From: Shewanella sp. OMA3-2
GTDB taxonomy: Bacteria > Pseudomonadota > Gammaproteobacteria > Enterobacterales > Shewanellaceae
Length of the DNA stretch: 64,000 nt
Direction: 5' to 3'
Assembly (NCBI RefSeq): GCF_021513195.1
Contig: NZ_CP090974.1
Coordinates: 1,314,001-1,378,000, forward strand
The position numbers and the translations under genes were made by a program. The notes beneath the pieces are model-generated. The model had not been told where the DNA came from and made no database searches. It worked only from the letters and a program-made list of their open reading frames with translations. Shown here in pieces: positions 32,850-39,973 of the stretch (position 1 is the stretch's first letter; every line of letters begins with the position of its first letter).

Positions 32850-33357
32850 TACCATCGAAAATCGTACCACTCATTTAAGTCAGTTTATCTCTCATTATGC
32901 CGAGTTTGCTAAACTGCCGCTGCCGCAAAAACAGCTGATTGATTGGCCTAGGATGACCCAGCAGTTAGCGCAGCAATATCCCTTTAAGGTGTTATCACCT
33001 TTACCGCAAAATCCTATTAAGCTTGATGCGGTTCAGTTAGAGCAAGTGCTGATTAACTTACTTAAAAATGCCCATGAGTCTGGTGCAAGTGCTGAAAGCA
33101 TCGCACTAATTTTTGAGGAAATAACCCACCCAGTGATTGGTTTATTGATCAAAGTTGAAGATGATGGGAGTGGCATGTCTAGTGAGGTGTTATCACAAGC
33201 TTTGTTGCCTTTTTATTCGACCAAGCAATCTGGCACTGGGATTGGTTTGCCTTTGTGCCGCGAAATTATCGAAGCGCACGGTGGCCGAATTAGCATGCAA
33301 AACCGCTCGAAAGGGGGCTTAACGGTCAAAGTATGGTTCCCAGTACTGCAGAGTTAA
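32848..33357 (+). pseudogene. 5'-truncated sensor histidine kinase
   Basis: Only the last 165-170 residues of a histidine kinase remain: the end of the dimerisation helix (TIENRTTHLSQFISHYAEFA) and a complete HATPase domain with N box LEQVLINLLKNAHES, EDDGSGM, FYSTKQSGTGIGL and a C-terminal KVWFP strand. The phosphorylatable His, sensor and membrane parts are missing. Homology begins at the stop codon of the GGDEF-EAL gene in a different frame, and no good start codon precedes it. A recombination joint between two genes is the likely origin. No partner regulator is nearby. Confidence 0.8.
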
Positions 33358-33949
33358 TTGAGATTAATCAGCGTTAGGCTTAACGTGCAAAGACTTCTGC
33401 GACACGCCACCAGCACGCCCTTGTGGGCTTTGCTACCTTTGCCTGAATCGATGCTGGCAAAGCGGCTGCCACGTTGGCACTGCTTTCTTTTCGAAATCAC
33501 TACTTTGAATTAATGCTGCACCAACAAAAAATGGTGGCAGTACTTAAAAATACTGATAGTGGTATGTAAGCAGGTAGATAATGGTATGCAAACAGGTAGA
33601 CAGAAGTATGCAGATGTAGACTCTAAGTTACGGGTAGTTGGCTCTGAATTAGAGCAATACCATAGCAAAGTCATAAACAATAAAGTTTAACAAGGCGCTG
33701 AATAATATAGAGCTGTTTTATGAGTGGTTTCAAAGTGGGATGAATTCGTCGATTTTGAATGAGAGCCACTCGACTAATTTACATATACAAGTCATTCAAT
33801 CAGGACTTTTAACCGTTGGCGTCCTTAGCTTGGCAATGTGTGCTTCGAAGCTGAAGCGCTATAGTAAGACATTAAAGCTCAACTAAAGCAGTTGGTTATG
33901 TTGAAATTCACGCCACATTATAACCAACAATTTTAGTCCATTTTGCTCA
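33358..33949. other. Gene-free stretch with degenerate repeats
   Basis: About 590 bases behind the kinase fragment. It holds a phrase resembling the debris at 27580-27680 (GCGACACGCCACCAGCACGC) and three degenerate 20-bp repeats of the form TGGTATGNAANCAGGTAGA at 33550-33622. No intact coding frame was found. It may contain more remains of the kinase locus. Confidence 0.5.
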
Positions 33950-34918
33950 TTATTGAACTTCAAGTACATGATCGAGCAATGCTGTTATGCTTTTAATATA
34001 TCCAATCCGTTGAGCAACACTTGCCTTATTTGGGCTTAATGAGATTTTTGCGCCAATAAAGTCTAGTTGTTGATAATTACATTGTTGTATGGATTTTTTC
34101 ATTTGCTCCATTGTTAACAACGAATTTTCCGCATAGCAAGGAAGAAACAAGGCTTGCGCTGGTGGCATGTGGGTATCTTTCCATTGCCCGTAGGGGCCGT
34201 CTATATCTGAGGTGCCGGAAAAAATAATGCCTTTTAACAAGCCATTTAGATAGGCTTGCTTAATATGTTGTATGGGGCCATTAGTGTCACGAGTTTCAAT
34301 AGCTGAACGCCCCCAATTTATACTGATCCCTATGTCACTATTCAGTTTACTGTTAACCTGTTTAACCGCCGTTATTTCATCTTCTAAGCGCATGAAACCT
34401 TTTTCAGCTTCTTGTCCTACAATATAAGCATCGCAATGTTCGATGATGAGTTTTGCACCATACCAATTCCAAGATTGCATAGTTTCAAGCGATGTTTTTA
34501 AAGCTTGAATTGATGATTGGGTGTGTTCAGTTATCTTTGGCGCCGTATGTATTTTTAAATAGCTAACAGCTTCTCTTTTTAAGTGATTATTTAATTTTAA
34601 TATGGCTTGCTGAGCTTGTTGATAAAAGGCCAGGGCGGCTTGTCTGCCTGCTTCATTGGTGGAGGCTATACCAAAGTGCGGATTGTGCGCAAGTTGTCCC
34701 ATTACACCAGGAATTGACGTGAAAATAAATTGCCACCTGTTATCAATATTCTGAAGAAACCACTCATCATCATAAGGATGTAGCCGTCCCACAAAAGGAT
34801 GCTCTAAGCCAACGATATTGCTCAGTGATTTGAGCTCTTGGTAGTAGTTAGTCTCTAATTCTTGATCCCATAGTTGGGTAGAAGGTGCTGTAGCATAAGC
34901 ACCAATCATATATTCCAT
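33950..34918 (-). CDS. DUF4862-like protein of the sialic acid regulon
   Basis: A 322-residue soluble protein without signal peptide. The alternating hydrophobic strands and helices, KLIIEHCDAYIVG near 160 and SDIGISINWGRSAIE near 196, suggest a TIM-barrel sugar isomerase/epimerase-like fold, and I place it with DUF4862 proteins from memory. ATG 34918 is preferred over the adjacent TTG, with GAGG upstream. It is divergent from nagA-nanA across a region with two NanR boxes, one 43 bp from its start, so it is very probably induced by sialic acid. A role in handling sialic acid derivatives or anomers is inference. Confidence 0.65.
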   Translation of the reverse strand: MEYMIGAYATAPSTQLWDQELETNYYQELKSLSNIVGLEHPFVGRLHPYDDEWFLQNIDNRWQFIFTSIPGVMGQLAHNPHFGIASTNEAGRQAALAFYQQAQQAILKLNNHLKREAVSYLKIHTAPKITEHTQSSIQALKTSLETMQSWNWYGAKLIIEHCDAYIVGQEAEKGFMRLEDEITAVKQVNSKLNSDIGISINWGRSAIETRDTNGPIQHIKQAYLNGLLKGIIFSGTSDIDGPYGQWKDTHMPPAQALFLPCYAENSLLTMEQMKKSIQQCNYQQLDFIGAKISLSPNKASVAQRIGYIKSITALLDHVLEVQ

Positions 34919-34960
34919 CAAATATCAGCCTCAATAATCGGTTAAGTCCATTTTGGTATA

Positions 34961-34973
34961 CCTATTACACCAC
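34961..34973 (-). promoter_or_regulatory. Predicted NanR operator upstream of the DUF4862-like gene
   Basis: On the minus strand it reads TGGTGTAATAGGTATA, matching the E. coli NanR operator TGGTATAACAGGTATA except for a G and two central bases. It lies 43 bp before the gene start. Confidence 0.7.
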
Positions 34974-35203
34974 GCGGACTAAGGTAATGCAATCCAGCTT
35001 TGTTATTTTTATTGATAAGTAGGATAAGAGAGAGCTCAATAATGTTGGCTGAGCGTAATCTATATTAAAAAAGTGAAGAATCAATAGACGATATCACTGT
35101 CACATATCAAACATTATGCTTAAGAAATTAAGCCTTAAAAATATCACTATTTCAGATGATTATGTCATTCCTTTTTACATCAATCTTATTGTCATTTTTT
35201 ACT

Positions 35204-35231
35204 TTGACAAAAATAAATCATAAGGTATATT
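35204..35231 (+). promoter_or_regulatory. Promoter of the nagA-nanA operon
   Basis: TTGACA at 35204-35209 and TATATT at 35226-35231 with 16-bp spacing. The -10 hexamer directly abuts the NanR box at 35231-35243, so bound repressor would cover the transcription start. Confidence 0.65.
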
Positions 35232-35243
35232 GGTATGACAGGT
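35231..35243 (+). promoter_or_regulatory. Predicted NanR operator of nagA-nanA
   Basis: TGGTATGACAGGT, two changes or fewer from the E. coli NanR operator core, located at the predicted start of transcription. Confidence 0.75.
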
Positions 35244-35310
35244 TGACAGTGTACCTGTAGTAGTTGAGTTTGCGAAACACTTTTATGAAGCCATACGAAG
35301 TCGAGATGTC

Positions 35311-36447
35311 ATGATCACAACCGTAATAGCCGATCAAATATTTGATGGCAAAAACATCATTCATCATCAAGCCATCAGTTTTAAAGATGGCAAGATCATC
35401 GCTTTTGATTTTGTTGAACATGCGACGACAATAAAGGTGTCCGGGCTGCTTGTGCCGGGTTTTATTGACGTACAGGTTAATGGCGGTGGTGGTTATTTGT
35501 TTAACCATGATGTGAGTTTGTCGACTCTTACCGCAATGGTGCAAGCACATAGTAAATATGGGACAACTGGATTATTACCGACATTGATCACCAGTGATCT
35601 TGCTACTCTCAGTGCTGCCGCCGATACGATTGCGCTGGCAATTAAACAGAAGCTGCCTGGTGTGATAGGTGTCCATTTTGAAGGGCCTCATATCAGTAAA
35701 CCTAAGAAAGGCATACATAGTAGTCAATACATCAGACCCTTAAGTGAGCAGGAGCTGGCTATTTATTTTCGCGAGGATTTGGGGGTAAAAGTGGTCACTT
35801 TGGCACCAGAACATGTGACCATTGAGCAGATCCAGCGATTAACTCAGCACAACGTCAAGGTGTGTCTGGGGCACTCCAATGCCAGTTTTGAGTTGACTCA
35901 AGCTGCATTGGCTGCTGGGGCGTTAGGTTTTACGCATTTATTTAATGCTATGTCCCCTTTGACATCTCGCGAACCTAATATGGTCGGTGCCGCATTGCTC
36001 GATGAACACAGTTGGTGTGGATTGATACTTGATGGTCACCATGTTCATCCTGCAACGGCGATGCTGGCTAATAAGATAAAATCCACCGGAAAAATGATGT
36101 TAGTCACCGACGCTATGTCAACCATTGGCAGTAGTCAAACCGCTTTTGAATTTGATGAACATTGCATAGTACTCGAAGGCGATAAGTTGATGAGCCAAAC
36201 TGGGCAGTTAGCCGGTTCAGCATTAGATATGATCAGCGCAGTGAATAATGCTCAACTTATGCTTGGCGTCTCACTTGAGGAGGCGTTAAGAATGGCGAGT
36301 TTATACCCTGCTAATTTTCTTGGAATAAATAACAACTCACCCCAACTTGCCATAGGTGCGAATGCTGATTTTACCGTCCTTGAATGTGGTAATAATTCTG
36401 CTTTGCATGTTAGTCACACATGGATTGGCGGCAAAAAAATATTTTAA
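35311..36447 (+). CDS. nagA: N-acetylglucosamine-6-phosphate deacetylase
   Basis: A 378-residue amidohydrolase-fold enzyme that removes acetate from GlcNAc-6-phosphate in the cytoplasm, the step after NanE. Family landmarks are PGFIDVQVNGGGG near 49, HFEGPHIS near 127 (metal-binding Glu), GHSNA near 187, THLFNAM near 208 and LVTDAM near 265 with the catalytic Asp. Length is close to E. coli NagA (382). It is the first gene of a nagA-nanA operon with a NanR-controlled promoter; nanA begins 17 bases after the stop. The ATG lies about 70 bases from the promoter. Confidence 0.95.
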   Translation: MITTVIADQIFDGKNIIHHQAISFKDGKIIAFDFVEHATTIKVSGLLVPGFIDVQVNGGGGYLFNHDVSLSTLTAMVQAHSKYGTTGLLPTLITSDLATLSAAADTIALAIKQKLPGVIGVHFEGPHISKPKKGIHSSQYIRPLSEQELAIYFREDLGVKVVTLAPEHVTIEQIQRLTQHNVKVCLGHSNASFELTQAALAAGALGFTHLFNAMSPLTSREPNMVGAALLDEHSWCGLILDGHHVHPATAMLANKIKSTGKMMLVTDAMSTIGSSQTAFEFDEHCIVLEGDKLMSQTGQLAGSALDMISAVNNAQLMLGVSLEEALRMASLYPANFLGINNNSPQLAIGANADFTVLECGNNSALHVSHTWIGGKKIF

Positions 36448-36464
36448 ATTTATGGAGATATAAA

Positions 36465-37370
36465 ATGCAAAAATTGACTGGATTAATTTCAGCCCCTCAT
36501 ACCCCATTTGATAGTAACGGTGAAGTCAATCTTCCTGTCATCGACCGCATTGCTGAACTCCTTATTCGACAGGGTGTTAAAGGAGTTTATATTTGTGGCA
36601 CCACGGGTGAAGGCCTTAATTGTTCTGTGGTAGAACGAAAAGCGGTAGCCGAACGTTGGGTTGCAGCCTCTCAAGGAAAGCTAAGTATTACGGTACATAC
36701 TGGTGCTTTATCGATTGTTGATACACTTGAACTAACCAGGCATGCAGAAACTCTCGATATTTTTGCTACTTCGATTATTGCGCCTTGTTTTTTCAAACCG
36801 AGTTCAGTCGATTGTCTTGTCGATTACTGTGCCACCATTGCTGCACAGGCACCAACTAAGGCGTTTTATTATTACCATTCAGGTATGTCTGGAGTGATGT
36901 TTGATATGGAACAGTTCCTTATCAAAGCTAATAAGGTAATCCCAAACCTCGCTGGCATTAAGTTTAACCATGTTGATCTTTATGAGTATCAACGATGTGT
37001 ACGAGTTTGTGATGGTAAGTTTGATATTCCATTTGGGGTTGATGAGTTTCTTCCTGGTGGCCTGGCCGTTGGTGCTATAGGGGCAGTAGGAAGTACTTAT
37101 AATTACGCAGCGCCTCTCTATTTGGATATTATTACTGCTTTTAATAAGGGAGATCTGCAGACTGTGACAGCTCTTATGGATAAGGTTATTGCACTTATTC
37201 GTCCACTTGTACAATATGGAGGTGTTGCAGCAGGTAAAGCCGCAATGCTGTTACATGGTATTGATGTTGGTGATCCACGCCAGCCAATTAAGGCACTATC
37301 GAGCGAAGAGAAAGCGGATGTGGTTGCGAAAATGACTGCGGCAGGTTTTATGGAACACATGTTGCCTTAA
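36465..37370 (+). CDS. nanA: N-acetylneuraminate lyase
   Basis: A 301-residue aldolase of the DHDPS/NAL family. It cleaves N-acetylneuraminate to pyruvate and N-acetylmannosamine. GTTGEG at 45-50 binds the substrate carboxylate, Tyr137 lies in AFYYYHSG, and the Schiff-base Lys166 is in GIKFNH. The ATG at 36465 is preceded by GGAG. An in-frame codon at 36420 lies inside nagA and would add 15 unrelated residues. A terminator follows, ending the nagA-nanA operon. The motifs favour true NanA over dihydrodipicolinate synthase. Confidence 0.95.
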   Translation: MQKLTGLISAPHTPFDSNGEVNLPVIDRIAELLIRQGVKGVYICGTTGEGLNCSVVERKAVAERWVAASQGKLSITVHTGALSIVDTLELTRHAETLDIFATSIIAPCFFKPSSVDCLVDYCATIAAQAPTKAFYYYHSGMSGVMFDMEQFLIKANKVIPNLAGIKFNHVDLYEYQRCVRVCDGKFDIPFGVDEFLPGGLAVGAIGAVGSTYNYAAPLYLDIITAFNKGDLQTVTALMDKVIALIRPLVQYGGVAAGKAAMLLHGIDVGDPRQPIKALSSEEKADVVAKMTAAGFMEHMLP

Positions 37371-37448
37371 AGCAATACTGGTGTACTTGTTGGTGAGTGA
37401 TTTACTCACCTTGTTACACTGAGATATCTGTTAGTGCACCATTTATTC

Positions 37449-37478
37449 AACCATCAACAAAATGTTGATGGTTTTTTT
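37449..37478 (+). terminator. Terminator of the nagA-nanA operon
   Basis: A perfect 10-bp stem (AACCATCAAC with GTTGATGGTT), a 5-base loop and seven Ts. Confidence 0.92.
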
Positions 37479-37523
37479 ATGCCAAATAATAGAGTGTAGG
37501 CTTTAGATAACTTTTTTGCTTAG

Positions 37524-38323
37524 TTAGATAAACAGTCCGTAGGCTTGGTTAATCTTCTGGTGTTCTTGGTTGGCCCAGATGAAATACTCTTGGTCGTTCA
37601 ACTCACTCGCAGCGTCTTTATCGAGCAAAATGATCGCATTTTCATGCATCTGTAAAGCGGATGCTGGACACATGGCCGTTATCGGTCCCATGATCATTTG
37701 TTTTACTGCGGCCGCTTTGTTTTTTCCGGTTGCCATCAATAACACATAACTAGCGTCAAGAATGGTGGCGATGCCCATTGTCATTGCCATTGTAGGTTGA
37801 TATTCGTTTTTATCAAATAAGCGGCTGTTGTCTTGTAAGGTTTGCTTGGTTAAGGTTTTAATTCTGGTGCGGGACGCTAAGCTCGAAGTCGGTTCATTAA
37901 AGCCAATATGCCCGTTTGCACCTATCCCTAATACTTGCAAATCAATACCACCAGCATTACGAATTTTTTTTCGTAAGCAAAGCCTTGAATACGTGGGTTT
38001 TGATCTTGCTGGCAAATGGGTAAAAATGTCTTATTTTGATCTATGTCTATATGATCAAATAAATTATCTTTCATAAATGTGCGATAGCTTTGTGCATTAT
38101 CTGCGGCAATATTATGGTACTCATCAAGGTTAAATGTAGTGACATTAGCAAAGCTTAATTCTGCTTTTTGATGGCGTTGTACCAGCCGTTTATAGAGTTG
38201 AATAGGGGTACTGCCTGTGGCTAGGCCTAGAACCGGATTTGATTTATGTTTAATAACTTCAACAATCCACTGTTCAGCATGAGTAGCAACTTGGTCGGGA
38301 TTATCCAAAATAATAATTTGCAT
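37524..38323 (-). pseudogene. nagB: Glucosamine-6-phosphate deaminase, frameshifted
   Basis: From ATG 38323 the frame encodes NagB up to GFAYEKK, then shifts at a run of eight As (37964-37971, Ts on the plus strand). The other frame continues IRNAGGIDLQVLGIGANGHIGFNEP to QAYGLFI. A ninth A restores a 266-residue protein, exactly the E. coli length. Substrate motifs are intact on either side: GLATGSTP, TFNLDEY with the catalytic Asp, GANGHIGFNEP. The enzyme makes fructose-6-phosphate and ammonia, the last step of sialic acid catabolism. It is the last gene of the symporter-nanE-nanK-nagB operon. Confidence 0.9.
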
Positions 38324-38356
38324 GTTTGTTCCAATAAAATCGCGTTTTAGTCGTTG

Positions 38357-39241
38357 TTATTGCGTGTCGTGATTGGAGCCATTGAGCGCTTGAGCATACA
38401 TAGCAGCGCCGGTAAGATCTGCATGCTCTCCTGTCATTGGTGAGACCAAGCTAACTTGATATATGCTCGGTAACTTAGCTATTTTAGCGATCACTCTTTC
38501 TTTAAAAGGTGATGCAGTACCGACGCTTCCTCCTAGCACAATCACAGTGGTGCCAGTCAGGGCTTTAATGTTAGCAATTAAGTCAACGAGCGCATCGGTG
38601 CATTGGTCAAGCAAAGTATCTATGTCTGGGTGGTCAAGATACTGTTCAAACACGGTTTTACAGCTAACCTCGGTTTTTAATATTTGAGATGCTCGTTTAG
38701 CGATTGATGTGCCAGATGAAATAGCTTCGATGCAATTAATTCGGCCGCAATGGCACTGAATATTGAGCGCCGTGGGGCAAGTCACCGACATATGACCTAT
38801 GTGTGCACAAAAGCCGTCAGTCGCTGTGATTAGCTTGCCATTCTGGATAATGCCACCGCCAATTCCGGTTGATACTGTAATATAAACTAAGGTGTTGTCT
38901 TGCCTTTTGGGCCCCAAACAATATTCTGCCCATGCGGCTGCTGCGGCATCATTAAGTATGACCACAGGTAAGTTAAATCCGGTTTTGAGCTGCTGCTGTA
39001 AGGGTAAGGTTTGCTTTGCCGACAGGAACTGCACGTGATTTTTACCCACTTGTCCAGTGCAAGCGACAGCAACTAAATGTGCTTTTTCACTCCAGTCTTG
39101 GCATAAGTGAATCACATAATTAGCTAGGTTATTGAGATCTTTATGAATTATTGAATCAGTCTTTCTTGATTCAATAATTTTATTGTCATCCATTAATGCG
39201 GCAGATATTTTTGTGCCACCAATATCGATTGCAATGATCAT
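38357..39241 (-). CDS. nanK: N-acetylmannosamine kinase
   Basis: A 294-residue ROK-family sugar kinase that phosphorylates ManNAc to ManNAc-6-phosphate. It has the ATP-binding IAIDIGGTKI (3-12), NDAAAAAWAE near 105 with the catalytic Asp, STGIGGGII, and the ROK zinc site: His in GHMSV followed by CHCGRINCIEA. ATG 39241 overlaps the nanE stop (ATGA) and has GAGGAG upstream, showing translational coupling. Upstream in-frame codons lie inside nanE and are not the start. The gene order nanE-nanK matches other sialic acid operons. Confidence 0.93.
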   Translation of the reverse strand: MIIAIDIGGTKISAALMDDNKIIESRKTDSIIHKDLNNLANYVIHLCQDWSEKAHLVAVACTGQVGKNHVQFLSAKQTLPLQQQLKTGFNLPVVILNDAAAAAWAEYCLGPKRQDNTLVYITVSTGIGGGIIQNGKLITATDGFCAHIGHMSVTCPTALNIQCHCGRINCIEAISSGTSIAKRASQILKTEVSCKTVFEQYLDHPDIDTLLDQCTDALVDLIANIKALTGTTVIVLGGSVGTASPFKERVIAKIAKLPSIYQVSLVSPMTGEHADLTGAAMYAQALNGSNHDTQ

Positions 39242-39957
39242 CGGGGGATCTCCTCTGTAAGTACAGCACCTGCGATACTTGTCGCAAACCATTGAGTGAT
39301 ATGTTCTACACGGGTGATTGCCGAGCCGACCGTGACAGAGAAAGCCCCAAGTTCAATCGCTTTAGCTGCTCTGTCTGGAGAGTGATAACGGCCTTCTGCA
39401 ATCACATGTAATCCTTGGCTAACCCAACGAGTGACAAGGGCATAATCGGGATCATGGGGGGGAGGATTCAAATCGGTATAACCAGACATAGTGCTACCAA
39501 TAAAAGTACAGCCTTGCTGTGCCAACATCAGACCCGTTTCATAGTCAGCGCAATCAGCCATGGCGATACAACCTGCACTATGAATCGCTTCAAGTAGCGT
39601 TAACATGGCCACGGGTCTTTGTCTTTGTGTGCCGTCAAACGCTACAATACTCGCGCCAGCTTGCGCTAAGGCTTTTACATCGTCAATAAATGGAGTAATA
39701 CGTATTGGACTATCGACTAAATCCCTTTTAACAATACCCACTATCGGCGTGTTAGTGACCTTGGCGACCGCTTTAACATTTTCAACGCCTTCAATTCTTA
39801 ACCCTTTTGCACCGCCATCAACAGCAGCCAATGCCATAGCAACAATATGCTCGACCTTATCCATAGGGCCGTGATCAACCGGTTGGCAAGAAACAATTAA
39901 CGACTGTTTTAATAATGTTAGTAGTTGTTTCTCTTTTTCTTTATTTACAGGTGTCAT
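39238..39957 (-). CDS. nanE: N-acetylmannosamine-6-phosphate 2-epimerase
   Basis: A 239-residue TIM-barrel enzyme that converts ManNAc-6-phosphate to GlcNAc-6-phosphate. The landmarks are VSCQPV (23-28), KGLRIEG near 51, VGIVKRD near 73 with the catalytic Lys, AFDGTQRQRP near 107, STMSGYT near 148 and ViAEGRYHSP-type motif near 180 (VIAEGRYHSP here). An AGGA ribosome site precedes the ATG. It starts 16 bases after the symporter stop and overlaps nanK by four bases. Length is close to other NanE proteins (about 230). Confidence 0.95.
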   Translation of the reverse strand: MTPVNKEKEKQLLTLLKQSLIVSCQPVDHGPMDKVEHIVAMALAAVDGGAKGLRIEGVENVKAVAKVTNTPIVGIVKRDLVDSPIRITPFIDDVKALAQAGASIVAFDGTQRQRPVAMLTLLEAIHSAGCIAMADCADYETGLMLAQQGCTFIGSTMSGYTDLNPPPHDPDYALVTRWVSQGLHVIAEGRYHSPDRAAKAIELGAFSVTVGSAITRVEHITQWFATSIAGAVLTEEIPR

Positions 39958-39973
39958 ACAGATTTCCTAATTT

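Noticed and set aside
33550..33622. Repeats of the form TGGTATGNAANCAGGTAGA resembling NanR boxes
   Set aside because: The spacing between the two halves is two to three bases too long, they are about 300 bp behind the end of the nearest gene and look like a local tandem duplication.
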